From Phorcus lineatus (taxonomy: Eukaryota; Mollusca; Gastropoda; Trochida; Trochidae): 64,000 nucleotides of DNA. The notes below the pieces were generated by a model. The model saw only the letters and a program-made list of their open reading frames with translations, was not told where the DNA came from and searched no databases. The translations under genes were made by a program, and so were the position numbers. This document shows positions 35,566-47,180 of the stretch, piece by piece. The stretch is from assembly GCA_921293015.1 (NCBI GenBank), contig OV121097.1, positions 28,369,429 through 28,433,428 on the forward strand, written 5' to 3'. Numbering within the stretch: position 1 is the stretch's first letter; every line of letters begins with the position of its first letter.

Positions 35566-35668
35566 GTGATGTAATGGACTTATACCGACCTGTCAGACTC
35601 ACATGAACGATTTCCGCTATGATATGTATTAATTAGCTTTGTTCCTCCTCGACAAGGAAGTGATGGTC
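35566..35668 (+). repeat. Paralogous block copy 1
   Basis: GTGATGTAAT, then CACATGAA, ATTT-C-CT-TGAT-TGTATT, AGCTTTG, and AGGAAGTGAT. The same words in the same order and spacing recur 854-856 bp downstream. The GC content is higher than in its surroundings. Contains TAATTAGC and TGTCAG words. Confidence 0.65.
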
Positions 35669-36421
35669 AAAGATATTTCTTTGATGTGTTCTATTTGTTT
35701 ATACTGAACAACAAAAGAAATGAGATATATTCAACTTTACATATACTATGGGAAATCAGAGTTAGAGTGACTGGCAGCAATGGTTAAATTGTAAATGGCT
35801 TTAAACTGACCCTAACCAGAGCAGAGAACTATTGATTTAACAAAATATATCATTTTTTAAATACGTCGTTGATATGCATTTCTTTTTTTGTTCAGTATAT
35901 TATGATTTAAGCGAGTAGAATATGGTTTAAGAGTCGCATGACAGAAATTTGTTCGAAACTATTTTGTAATTATGTTCATGTTAGCAAACATTACAAAAAG
36001 CACTTATGAATCAAATTTACAAGGCAGATCTTTTACAAAACATTGATTTTTAGCTCATAATCCATTATATGCTTCAATGATTAAGTCAGGATGTCTAAAT
36101 CTTTCGACTTATTTGATATGTATACTGTCAGATTTGAATAGATGTCAACTTCTGCTTTGAAATGATGTTTATGTCAAAGTTTTGGATATTGTGAAATTTC
36201 ATGATAATATTTTATCACTGTCAGTGTATGGATAGTATAGATATTTAGTAGATTATTAATAATTCAGAGATTGACATATGTCCCTAACTAATTTTGTCCA
36301 GTATATGTATGTGTAATTGTTCAACCATGTCTTTGTCACTAAACAAACATGATCTTTTTCTGCCATCTTCTTGAATATTTTATTCAAATGAAACAGATTT
36401 TGGTGAAATTGATACAACTTA

Positions 36422-36525
36422 GTGATGTAATATGCCTTAACAAGATAAGTAGTTCCACATGAATAATTTTCTCTGTGATGTATTTATAAGCTTTGACCAA
36501 TGTTAATGAGGAAGTGATATTTGTT
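36422..36525 (+). repeat. Paralogous block copy 2
   Basis: GTGATGTAAT, CACATGAAT, ATTTTCTCTGTGATGTATT, AGCTTTG, AGGAAGTGAT, colinear with 35566-35668. Either an old tandem duplication of an ~855-bp unit in which only this part remains recognisable, or two insertions of the same element. Confidence 0.65.
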
Positions 36526-37540
36526 CAAATTCACCTCATTGTTATTTTCTAGTTTATATACTAGCTGTGTTAATATGAGACGGTTTTGAATAGTTTCTCT
36601 CAAGCAAATGTCATTTCAATCTATTTCTGTTCTTTAATGATAAACCATATACCTTTTATTACTTTTAAAATGTCATTTTAGCCTTTTTCGTTAAAAAAAT
36701 TATTCATTTTCATATTTTATACAAAATCCAAATAAATATGCAAACTTGTTTTACTATATGTAAGTTTAAGACATTTTGTTTCTTGCTAACTTATTAATCA
36801 ATTCTGATTTATTACTTTCATGTCAAAATGACTTAAAGAGAAAGCTTCATTATGTAGAAGAAATGTATTTTGTATCAAAAAAATGTTACTCTTTGCAACC
36901 CTCCTTTACTCTTTTGCTGCCTTTGAATATCAAAATGTTGAAACAATAAACATTAATTTCAACAGATTAAATCTGTTCAAACAGGCCCCTATGTAAAAAT
37001 GTTAAATACTGTCAAAATATTTGAAGTTTATGGAAATATGATTATAGACTTAAATATACATAGTATCATTTTGATATCAAAACAGTTTTCAAGAAATATC
37101 ATTTTCATGTCAATGGGTCTTATTATTGTACTATGAAAGTAAAAGACACGGCTGACAGTTGAATCTACACTGAGATATCAAAATATCTCAAATTCATGGA
37201 AATATAATTACAAGATTGAACTTAACCCAACCCTTATTCATTTCAACCGAAACCCAAGCCGTTAACAATCTTATCTTATATGTTTAAACTGTTTTGCACC
37301 CTGCTAAATTTGAACTTCTGGGCAGTATATTTGTAATATAAATCTCAAACCGAATCAGTTGGCTTTATGAATGAAATACCATCTGGCAGTAGTATATTTA
37401 ACTGCTTTTGATTAATTAAAAAATCATATGAGATATCACTAATGAGTATAACAGACAGGGGCAAGGGGAAACCAAACCCAACCCCCCAAAGTTCTCCAAC
37501 CCTTCCCCTACTATTGAAGGGGTATTTATGAATGAAGGTT
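36526..37540. other. AT-rich non-coding stretch upstream of the exon candidate
   Basis: Mostly AT-rich. At 37440-37540 composition changes to C/A-rich with a CTTCCCCTACTATTGAAGGGG inverted repeat and a TATA-like GGTATTTATG near 37520. This could be a core promoter, but there is no direct evidence. Confidence 0.35.
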
Positions 37541-37701
37541 TGGCTCAACGCAGCAAAGACCCTAGGGGGGATATCATAATGGTATAACCCGATCTCTCAT
37601 TCAGCCCTGCAAGCCAGACCACCTGCTCCCCCTGTGCATAATGAGCAGGGCCCAGCCCCATAATGAAGCTCACACTGAAAGACTGTGTTTTCCTTTCACA
37701 G

Positions 37702-38002
37702 TCGCGGCTAGCAGCCGGAGAGGCAGATTGTATATGGATCACGGCTCTCATGGAGTTGGACATAGGTGAACTGGGAATAGCACCAACTGGCTACTGTGTA
37801 TAACTAGTGACCTCTTCAAATTCATGTGATGGGACATTGCATTGTGTAGCTGTGAACTGCAGACCGATGGAATATACCTGGGCAAAACAAGCTCCTAGGA
37901 GGAGAGCTTGGACAATTACATCGTCACAGGATCTGTCGCAGAGGATGCTACCATTACTGGTGATCTTGTGTTTTGGAGCTACGAGTTCAGCTCTTGAAAT
38001 AG
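37702..38002 (+). CDS. Candidate first coding exon: signal peptide, phase-1 donor
   Basis: Predicted exon with a 5' UTR and a coding start at 37945. The start has A at -3 (CAGAGG-ATG). Nineteen codons, MLPLLVILCFGATSSALEI plus one base, run into the consensus donor ATAG|GTAAGT at 38002/38003. The hydrophobic core LLVILCF and small residues S-S-A before LE fit a cleavable ER signal peptide. A phase-1 intron right after the signal peptide is common in secreted and receptor genes. A pyrimidine-rich acceptor TTTTCCTTTCACAG ends at 37701, so the exon may start at 37702 or be a true first exon starting further upstream. An in-frame ATG at 37867 would add 26 polar residues. The product is not recognised, because only the signal peptide is visible and no downstream exon was found. 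It could still be a chance frame. Confidence 0.5.
37734..37849 (+). promoter_or_regulatory. Upstream ORFs in the leader of the exon candidate
   Basis: Three short ORFs precede the proposed start: 37734-37769 (12 codons with stop), 37750-37803 (18 codons, MELDIGELGIAPTGYCV) and 37829-37849 (7 codons). If the leader is transcribed as written, they would reduce translation of the main frame or require leaky scanning. They may equally be chance. Confidence 0.3.
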
Positions 38003-38160
38003 GTAAGTCAGGATTCCTCCTCCTTCCATCCATTCATCCACAGGATTGTATTTCAGGCATTGTTCAATTCCTGATATTCGGACGGATAACATGGATAAGC
38101 CTGTCTTTGTTGCATTGTGTGAAGGCCTGCTTCTTCAGAAGAGTCAGGCATGTGCTAACC

Positions 38161-38335
38161 ATGGATATCGCACGGCGGCCGGGATGGAATATTCACTGCA
38201 TGTGCCGTTACAATGGATTATCACATATTGTTACCATGGATTATCACAAATCGTTACAAAGGATTATCACATGTTACACAATGGATGTATTTTCACTCAT
38301 TGGAATATCACATTTCACCATGGATAAGTATCACA
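38161..38335 (+). repeat. 23-bp minisatellite just inside the putative intron
   Basis: Units beginning ATGGAT/AAGGAT and containing ATCACA-T-GTTACA start at 38161, 38184, 38213, 38236, 38259 and 38281, with a last related one at 38320. Spacings are 23, 29, 23, 23 and 22 bp. It lies about 160 bp after the donor and explains the open frames over this stretch. Confidence 0.85.
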
Positions 38336-39055
38336 CACAATTAATCGGGAAAAAATGATAAATTGTCTGGTTTTGATACTCAAAAGATTATTTTGCCCAA
38401 AATTCTGGCTTGACATTTTCAAGTGTTAAAAATAAGTAGAAAGTCATTATGTATTTATGAGCAGGTATTGATTTTAGAGAGCTACACATTCTCAGCTTCA
38501 GTATTGATTTTTTGAAACCATCTAGATACCTGTGCAAACAGCCTTCCCATTACCTGAAAGTATTTTTTAAAATATTTTTTTCTACATTTATAAAACCCTT
38601 CTTCAATATAATGAGTGCATATATTTTTTTTCTTTTTTAAGGAAAAAAATATTAGAATCAAATCAGTCAAAATGACCTTTTACAAGTCAGTTCATAACAT
38701 AAGTTAACATAAGAAGTCACAAGTTTACATTATTAAATCAATACACTGAAATATCATGTATTACAGTATTCACATTCATAGATGCAATTAGTATGATTAT
38801 TGTTCACAACCAGTAAACAAAATATTCAAAACCCAAAGTAAACAAAATTTATTCAACCCCTAAGCAAACAGCTTACCTATCAGGCTTAGATATACCTATT
38901 CAAGTGATAAAATTGCTCTGGAAGCGTGACAAAACGGAGTGACTCCCAAAAGCCGAGGTGCGAAGCAGACAATGCAGGGAGCTATCGCTCTCTCTCTGTT
39001 AGCGTGAGCTTGTAGCATGCTCTGTTCCTCACAGTCCCTCATGTCTCAAAGGGAA
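38336..39055. other. Non-coding stretch, nothing recognised
   Basis: AT-rich sequence, becoming pyrimidine-rich at its right end. Confidence 0.5.
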
Positions 39056-39057
39056 CC

Positions 39058-39153
39058 TTTCTCTCTCTGTCTCTGTTTCTCTCTCCCTGTCTCTCTATTT
39101 CTCTGTCTGTGTCTCTTTCTGTCTGTGTCTCTCTGTCTGTGTCTCTCTGTCTG

Positions 39154-39240
<87 letters not shown>

Positions 39241-39284
39241 CTCTGTCTCTCTCTGTCTCTCTGTCTGTGTGTGTGTGTGTGTGT

Positions 39285-39374
<90 letters not shown>

Positions 39375-39560
39375 ATATTTCTCCCTCCCTTTCTGCTCCC
39401 TTTTTCTGTCTTTCCCTCTCTGTCTTTCTGTCTTTCTCTCTCTCTCTCTTTCTTGATATTGCTCCCTCCCTTTCTGCCTCTCGCTCTTTCTGTTTTTCTC
39501 TCTCCTTCTTTCATGTTCTCTCTGTCTCTTTTCTCATTCTCTCCTTTTCCAACTCCAATT
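39058..39560. repeat. Long CT/GT compound microsatellite and polypyrimidine tract
   Basis: CTCTGTCTCTGT-type interrupted repeats (39058-39150) lead into about 80 bp of pure (CT)n. A (TG)n block follows near 39268-39288, then about 84 bp more of (CT)n to about 39372, then an imperfect C/T-rich tract with two copies of a CTTGATATT-CTCCCTCCCTTTCTGC word (39372 and 39452) to about 39560. Ser/Leu and Glu/Arg repeat frames on both strands are artefacts. The length suggests polymorphism and a possible triplex-forming sequence. Confidence 0.97.
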
Positions 39561-41029
39561 CTCACATTGAAACTTTCTCTCCCTCATGCCACAAGCTCTA
39601 GTTGCTTTCTAATCCTGTCCAATTTATCCCAAACACTAAAATTTTCCTGAATGAAGATTTCTTTCCCTTTTCAATTCAAATGAAGCATTTTCCCCAAACT
39701 TCTTCACTGTTACAGTCACATTTTTATTACAAGGAGAATAAATGCATTACATGCCCCCAATATATCACAATATACCTACAATCAACATTCAGTTCCATAT
39801 CCAAAGTACCTGAATTACCTTCTACTTCCAACATGTCTCGTTCTTTATCAAAGATGGAAGATCCTTAAAGGGGCATTGAGTGTGTATGTTGTTGGAGTCA
39901 AATATATCAAACTTTAAAAATGGTGTTTTTATATCAAGAACTACTGGTTGTATCTGAATATTACCATTTTATGCTTATTAGTCTAGTGAAATAAGCAGCC
40001 TAAAGTTGTGTTTTGTGATCGAAAACCAGACAGTGGCTCATGCCAATGACTCAAACGTAATTTTAGAAACTTATTTATAACAGTCACAAAGAAATATAGC
40101 TTGATAATAATGAGTATATCACATAACTAGTATAAAATCAATTGGAACGTATAAATTCGATCTCCTAACATTTATGTAGCCAATTTTTCAACTATCATTG
40201 AAAACAAGTAAATATAATAATTTTGGCATTAATGATGAAAATGCAAGTTCATTACTTGAAGTTTATGCAGGACATATGGCATATTGGCTATTATTTAAGC
40301 AACATAAAAAATTATCAAACAAAGTCTGTGTTGTTTTAAGTAATAATACCTTCATAATGTTCTATCTTTACAATAAGATATGATGTTACCCAATGTTGGT
40401 ACAGTTTTACCCTCAATCCGATCTCAAGACATGGAATTACCACAATATCTTCTTCAGGAAGCCACTTCTACAATATCCTGATTTTGATAAGATTTTTTAA
40501 GACAACATTGACATTGATTCTGTAGAGTTTGTCAGCAATTAATGTGGGATATAGAAGTACAGAGTTTATTATCTTGAAAGGGGCTTTTGCTTTCAGTCAT
40601 GAATATTTTTCGCAGCTTCAGTTTTCTGAACTATGACTGTCAACATATTGATATTATCCTCAGCTGTTGTCCTAAATCATATCAATAATTTTATTTAAAA
40701 TTTTAGTATTAGATACATCAGATTTGAATCTATATTGATTTATTTTTTATGAGAAAAATTTAAAACTTGACCCTGCTTCACTGTAAATCATAAAATCAAT
40801 GTTAAAACTTCGTGATTGATTTTGTCAGTATTGTTGAGATATCGACCAAGGTTGATAAACGGTAAATAGATTCAACCAACGAGACGTTCGTATTGTAGCC
40901 GGGCGACTGAAAGCTGTTCTCAAGAGGTGTTATTTAGCTTCAATAGCGGGAATAATCTCTGTTTATACAGGGGTACCCCTCTGTTGAACCCAATTTTAGA
41001 ATTAAACTCTCCTTGTTCATCCATTGTGT
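39561..41029. other. Non-coding stretch with a balanced island at 40.85-40.99 kb
   Basis: No exon is recognised. At 40850-40990 the sequence is more balanced and free of homopolymers. It may be regulatory, but I see no specific motif set. Confidence 0.4.
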
Positions 41030-41228
41030 AATTCATTCATCCTATCCCATCCTGTCTTTATCACACCCTTTTTCTAAATCCAAAATTTGTCATCAGCTCA
41101 GTCTAGTTTAGAGTCAAACCTTCATTTATCTTCCAGGCAATTAATTCATTTATCCCCTTTATTTGTATTTTCCCCTTTTTGTCTTTTATCCACTCCCTTT
41201 TACTAAATCCCCAAATTTGTTGTCAACC
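41030..41228. repeat. ~113-129-bp degenerate tandem duplication
   Basis: AATTCATTCATCC / AATTCATTTATCC at 41030 and 41143. CTAAATCC-AAATTTGT-TCA at 41074 and 41203. The order is conserved but spacing differs by 16 bp through indels. Confidence 0.75.
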
Positions 41229-43229
41229 CATGCAGGTTTCAGCTTCACATTTGGCAGCCATCTTTAGCACCATACAATCACTTCTCATGGCTCTGCTGCT
41301 CAAAATTCACATTTTCTTGATGAATTTCTCTGTTTAAAGATAGCTTTTCACTTTTTTAACTGTGTCAAATTTAGAAACAGCGACTTGGAAATAGACCTGA
41401 CAGCTAAAATTTTGGTTGACAGTTTTCAAAATTAAAAAAGCTTTACAAAATAACATTTATTATCATTATTTTAGAAAACACTATGTTATTTAGATAGTAA
41501 GATGATGGATTTTAGTAGTAGAATTTGCTTGTGACAAATCTCCTAAGATCTGACCACTAGGTTGAAAACTTTTAAATTAACTTCATTTAAATGTCTTAAC
41601 AAATCGATTTCATACAGAATAAAATTATAAGACATAACAAAAACCTACCATTCTTTCCTTTAAAATTTTGTATTTATTTCTTTTTTTTTGTAACATGTCT
41701 CCAAGCCCTCGATGTTATTATGTATTCAGTGCACGACAGATGTTCAAGGCTTCGCCATAATCCCAATGGAATCTCCCTACTTTTATCCCAGTACGAGCTG
41801 ACTTGATCCAATTATTTGTTTTTACTATCGGCCAACTCTATGCTGTACCTCGACTAAATTCACCACATTGAAATTTGTTTTTATTTTGAAGATGTGGAAA
41901 CAATAATCCTCTATCGATCGCTTGCTTTCACAACTCTCTCAACTTTCACCTCCTTCTTAAGGATAGCTTTGGTAGTTTTTCTTCAAGTTCATGTTTTGAA
42001 GTCCAGACTTATTTCAAGAGTATTGGAGTTTAAAAGTGGAAAATAGTATATATCATATAAAAATTGAGTTTATCTTAATGTTGTCAGAGGTTTTGTTAAA
42101 ATAATTGTTGTTATAAATAACTTGTTATTTCTTCCGCAAATTTCATTTTTACAGTATCTGGAATGAAATCCTGAGGATTAAAAAAGTTAAGGCACTTGAA
42201 TTTTTTTATTATATCAGCTCAGTTTTTTGTTAAAATAACTCTTTATTTTTTTTAAATTTCCAAAGAAAAGTTTACATACACAAATCATATTTTGAATAAA
42301 ATCCCAGTGATAAAAAATTTCAATCATTTTGCAAGTGTACACAGAACCTAGAAATAATAATTAGATTCTAATCTTATAGTATTGAAAGAAATCAAAATTA
42401 TTTTGCAAGTGTTTACAGAAGTTAGAAGAAGTAAATCAGATTTTTTAAAACTTTCACAACCTAATTCTATTAAACATATGAAAGTAAAAGTCAGATGAAT
42501 TAGATAACCCATATATGAGAGTCGGAGCAAGAATAAAGGCAAAGCATCCATTATATTTCTGAATAAGCTTTCGCATCCATTATGGCCAGCATTCTAGCAG
42601 AAAACCTCGGCCTAAGTCCATTGTGACTCAAGCCTTGGCGCTATCTCTTGGGAAATAGAGAAAATAGCTTCCTCGAGAAGAAAAAAGGACATCGAGACAA
42701 ACCATTGGGGGCTTTTGCAAAGCTGAAAGCAAAAAAAAAATACCTTTAGCTTCATACAAAACAGAAATCCGGTTTTATTAAAATATTTATAAATCTGCTG
42801 TGCTCTCAACCAAATTTTTATATGTGAAATGGAAGTTATGAAAAAAATATGCTGAAATTTGAGATTGTCTTATTCTAATCTATAGTTAACATTGAATTAT
42901 TTATCAGGATAAGACATAAGTATTTGAATTGTCTGTTTGTGTAGGTTAAGCAACCAATCAATATTTGGAAATGTGGATTTTATTCTATTTTCACTTGATG
43001 TCGATTTTATTATAAAAATTCGTATTTTTCTGACACAAGAAATCAATAGCATGGAAAAATATGATCCATGCCATATTTTTCTTTTGCAAAAGAATCACTT
43101 TCTTAAATATGTATTTTATGCAAACTGTTTCTCTTGACATGTTTAAAAAATATCCAATTATTTGAAAACTATCTATGAGCTCTTTACGATATTGCAATAT
43201 TATCTGTCACCCCATTTGGATGAAAATCA
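41229..43229. other. Mostly AT-rich non-coding; balanced island near 41.7-41.9 kb
   Basis: No gene is recognised. TTTTGCAAGTGT-ACAGAA recurs at about 42329 and 42401, a period of about 72 bp, another small duplication. Confidence 0.45.
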
Positions 43230-43550
43230 AGATAGGAAACGAACCAAAAGAGCGATTTGCTCCAGCAATCAAGTTTGCCTGAAATTACGTCACATGACAT
43301 TTCCGTCATAAACAAATCTGCGATACCAACTTTTCTCCTAGTTAAGGAAACTCTCTCCCCTGTTGTATCGCCCGAATGATTTAAATTCCATTTCTCTGTG
43401 GAGAGTTACCCCCTACCATCGTTAATTTTCTAAAAGTTTGGAATCCATGAAATCCCATTTTATTCACTTTTCTAATCAGGAAATTCAATATTAACACAGA
43501 TGACAGCGGCAAAGTTTTATAGGACCCGGGTTAGATTTAGAAAATTCATT
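43230..43550. promoter_or_regulatory. Candidate regulatory island with CRE and M-box words
   Basis: A balanced, low-homopolymer interval in AT-rich surroundings. It contains TTACGTCA (CRE/ATF-type) at 43285-43292 overlapping TCACATGA (M-box/E-box type) at 43290-43297, then CCGTCATAAA. The words match known binding consensus sequences; activity and conservation are inference only. Confidence 0.3.
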
Positions 43551-44337
43551 TCCTTCATACAATCTCTACTAGTGAAAAACTGATTTATGAAAATTACCTT
43601 GGGTGATATTAATTCTCGGCTTGGTCCTTTGAAGGTTTTTTTAAAAATCAGTTCATTGAATGTCGCATCGGTGACGTTTATGCTTTAATTCTTCTGAATT
43701 GTGTTTAAAAAACAACTTTGTTTTGTTTGATCAGTAAGAATGATGTATTACCATGATAATTAACATAAACGGAAATAGAACTTTCTCAAATGCAATAAAT
43801 CATTTAAAATGTCTAGAAACAAAATTGTTTCATTTCAAATATTTGATGATACAACAAATTGAGAAAAAAATAAATTGCAGTACATTGTTTGAATCTACTA
43901 TTCAATCAAATATTTTCACATTGCTTATTGTATAATTAACAATTTCTGATAATGTATGAAAATAACAAAATCTTTTCAACTATCACTGCTATTCCAAGTT
44001 CGAATATTTCAGACATTCATGTTGAGTCACTATGTGAAAACAAAGGATGAAGAATGTTTATTTTGAGGATAAAAAGGTCCTGGTTAAATTTGATGTTCGT
44101 TAACTGCAACTTTGCAAACAGGGAGCAAGAAGCAAGTTAATTGTAACAAAGAGCTTTCATGTTTGTCAGAGTTGTGTGTTTGAAGGAATGCTCCAATAAA
44201 AGATCAATACAATAGAATAGCCACTTAATCATAGAAGCAATTGGACTGCCCCCGGGTTGTCACCTCTCTCCAATCTTATTCATATATCCAAACAAGAATT
44301 TGCCTTGTAAGCATGTGCAAACACCTATATCTTTTAG
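43551..44337. other. AT-rich non-coding stretch, nothing recognised
   Basis: No supported feature. Confidence 0.5.
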
Positions 44338-44515
44338 AGGGAACTTCAGCCACACCCCCTCATCCTGAGCATAAAAGTGAGCAGTTTTATCACATTTTTT
44401 TGGAAGTTCAAATAAGCCTTTTGCTACCATACAGTATGTATGGGGGAGAACTCCAACAACACCCTTCTCCTCATCACAAATGAAGAGATGAAAAAAATCA
44501 TATTTCTTTGATGTT
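44338..44515. repeat. ~104-bp degenerate tandem duplication
   Basis: GGGAACTTCAGCCACACCCC-CTCATC and GGGAGAACTCCAACAACACCC-CTCATC begin about 104 bp apart. Both run into AAA-TGA-AG words. Open frames of 80 and 109 codons on the two strands overlap each other here and have no domain support. Confidence 0.65.
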
Positions 44516-45429
44516 GTCAGGTTGTGTGACAGGAAGGACATGATAAGGGCTTTGTCAGTTGCTGTATAGAGCATTTGGGATAAATACAAAGATGAAAAAG
44601 CACTTCAAGTAATCCAGTGGATGGGTAAATTTGCAAGTTTTATGAGATATAGCACGAGGTGTGTATAACCAAAAGATTTAATGTGTTTTGTACATCTGTA
44701 TTGTAGTGTGGCTTTATACAAGCATATGCTTCATAGCTGTGTTTACAGGAAAACCATTGGGGCATTGAAATGTTTGATACATAGAAAACCTTTACTCCTC
44801 ATTTGCAATGCATAATAGTCCTGAATAGTGACCATCGTGAGCTGTATTCATTCAGCATATGGTTTGGCCAAGCAATATCTTCTCAGCCAATATTCTCTCC
44901 AATTAATAAGGTTGAATGCTCTCTCTCAAATTTTTCACTGCAAACACTATAGCTCTCATAAATAATAAGTTTAGATGAATCTTTTTTTAAAAACTATATA
45001 GTACTGTCAGTTGCTCAGCCATAAGCTTTGTATCATCTACAGTACCTTACGGTAAATTCTCCAGCATATAGACCACTTGCACCTCTTACCACAGTGGCAA
45101 TGCAGAATCCATACTGATCCATGGAATTAGTTCCTTCCCATAAAATCCACATGCTTTGATCCCTCATCAATAAAACCTGTTGTTGACACCAAGCCTCACC
45201 ATGTTTTCAAAGGACTGACAGTTAATCTGCCTCAGTGTCCATTCTATTTGGAAGGTGTATGTATGTATCCATTCTTTGCAGGATGATCATTTTTTAACAA
45301 CATTGTTGATAAACTTGTATCACCAAATCTTCCCCAATTACTTTCATCCTCGTATTCTGCTTTTGCCAATCCCTGGTCACAAACATGCTTAGATTCATAG
45401 CGCAAGTCTCCTACATACTCTGTTTATTT
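44516..45429. other. Non-coding stretch, nothing recognised
   Basis: No supported feature. Confidence 0.45.
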
Positions 45430-45860
45430 ACCTACATCTGAAGAAAAGGAAATTATGTTCGTCTAAACCTCATCAAAGCTAGGTTTAATTAAACTGAAAG
45501 GCATTAATTCAAATGAATTATCTGAACTCAAAGGAAGTTATGTTCATCAAAACTCCCAAATCCTAATATCTTGCTAAGTTTGGCACAATCATCAAAAAAT
45601 ACTTGCAAGTGACCTGTCAAAAGAGCATGAATTTAAAAAACTGATCTGAAATTGGGTTCTTCAAAACCTCCCCATCCCCAACATATATTATGAATCCTTG
45701 TTGGAGCTCATCCACCAAACACCTACAAGTGACCTGTCAAGATGAGCATGAATTAAAAGGACCGATCTGAAATTGGGTTCTTCAAAACCTCCCCATTCCC
45801 AACATATAATATGAATCCTTGCTGAAGCCCATCCAGCAAACACCTGCAAGTGACCTGCCT
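45430..45860. repeat. ~121-bp tandem array, three to four units
   Basis: CTGATCTGAAATTGGGTTCT at 45641 and its counterpart at 45762 mark two highly similar units (period 121 bp) through TCAAAACCTCCCCAT-CCCAAC, ATGAATCCTTG-TG-AGC, AAACACCT-CAAGTGACCTG. Older units carry TATCTGAACTCAAAGGAAGTTATGTTCATC near 45519 and CATCTGAAGAAAAGGAAATTATGTTCGTC near 45435. Divergence grows to the left, so growth appears directional. Confidence 0.88.
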
Positions 45861-46589
45861 AGAAGGTATTCGGGAACCAGTCAATATCCAGTCCGGCCAT
45901 GATCCGCTGGAACGCTGGTTGATAGTACTACGCGGCATAGCATGATGGTATTGATTGCCAATCATATACATCACACGTCCTCCTAAAATTCATTTATGAA
46001 AGTCTGGAGCAGTTCTGCATTGTAAAAAGCAGACATCTTTCCTTGCTTCTGATGGAGAAATTGCTTGTGAATTGATCTCAGATGCTGTTAGGAATTAGTA
46101 ATGTCCTATAAAGATAATTTCGACAATTTTGGCGTGAAATTTTACATCATTTTATATCTTTATGAATTTTTCATGTTGATAAAAATAATGACCTCTTTAG
46201 AAGCTTTGATCAAGCTCATAATGCAGAAATTCATAAAAGCACAAAAAACATTTCGTTTCTAAAAGATTGTGTAAATCCTAATTATTTGAGATCTTTTCGT
46301 AAAATACTTTTTTTAACAATATGAAGGCACATTTTCGCAAAAGTAGTAAGACAGACCGAGACCAAATTAATATTTCAGGTCCTGTGTATGGCAAGGGTCA
46401 GAGTATTGATTAAGATAGTATGTGGCATATAGAAGCAAAGATTCATTAATTCTTAACATGGTCGCTGTCTTTATTGAGGTTGAAAATATTGCATCGCGAC
46501 AGGCTCTCACTGCGGGAGAATTCCAATATATTGACTGTCATGGCCTCCATTCTTAGCTGAAGACTTTCTCTGCACGCAGTGTCAACAAC
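45861..46589. other. Non-coding stretch, nothing recognised
   Basis: No supported feature. Confidence 0.45.
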
Positions 46590-47180
46590 ACTGAGCAACA
46601 TCATCGATACCTGCAGGCAACAATCTCAGCACTCGGCGCCAATGTTGGTGACCGGCAATAGTGGCACTGGTTGCCAGTATTGGTGCCAAGGGTGCTTTGA
46701 TTAGTGACACTCTAGATTTGCTGAGGTGGCAAAGGCATGGTGGCAATCCAGATTTCACTGAGGTGGCAATGGCATGGTAGCAATTTAGATATGGCTGAGG
46801 TGGCAATGGCTGAAAGTGTGGACTTTGACTTTTAATGGCAACTGTGTGATGGCAATCTAGATTCTATCTGGATGGTACATAGATTAGAAAGTGGCAATGA
46901 TGGCAATATCTGTCACTCTCTAATCTACCGGGCAATATTTGCCAGGGGAAATTTGAAATTGTAATAAAGGTTGCATTGATGATAACTGGTGACTTGCAAT
47001 GTAACTAATATTAAACTTGTTTCTGATGGCAATGATGGAATTTTAGATGGTGCCAATAATGGCAATTGTGGCACGTTTTTCCATGGTCCCAATTTATACA
47101 CTACAGCAGTTTCAGAAATTTGCCATAGTTGCAAATCTTTCTAGCTAAATCCTGGTGGCAATATTGGCAAACATGCCCAC
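46590..47180. repeat. TGGCAAT-rich decayed minisatellite, ~37-bp core
   Basis: CTGAGGTGGCAA-GGCATGGT-GCAAT units begin at 46721, 46758 and 46795 (period 37 bp). Around them TGGCAA(T) or its inverse ATTGCC(A) recurs more than a dozen times up to 47170, including GGTGGCAATATTGGCAA. The core is recent; the flanks look like older copies. Confidence 0.8.

Noticed and set aside
39017-39650. 194-codon Ser/Leu and 156-codon Glu/Arg repeat frames
   Set aside because: They are direct translations of the (CT)n microsatellite and have no independent support.
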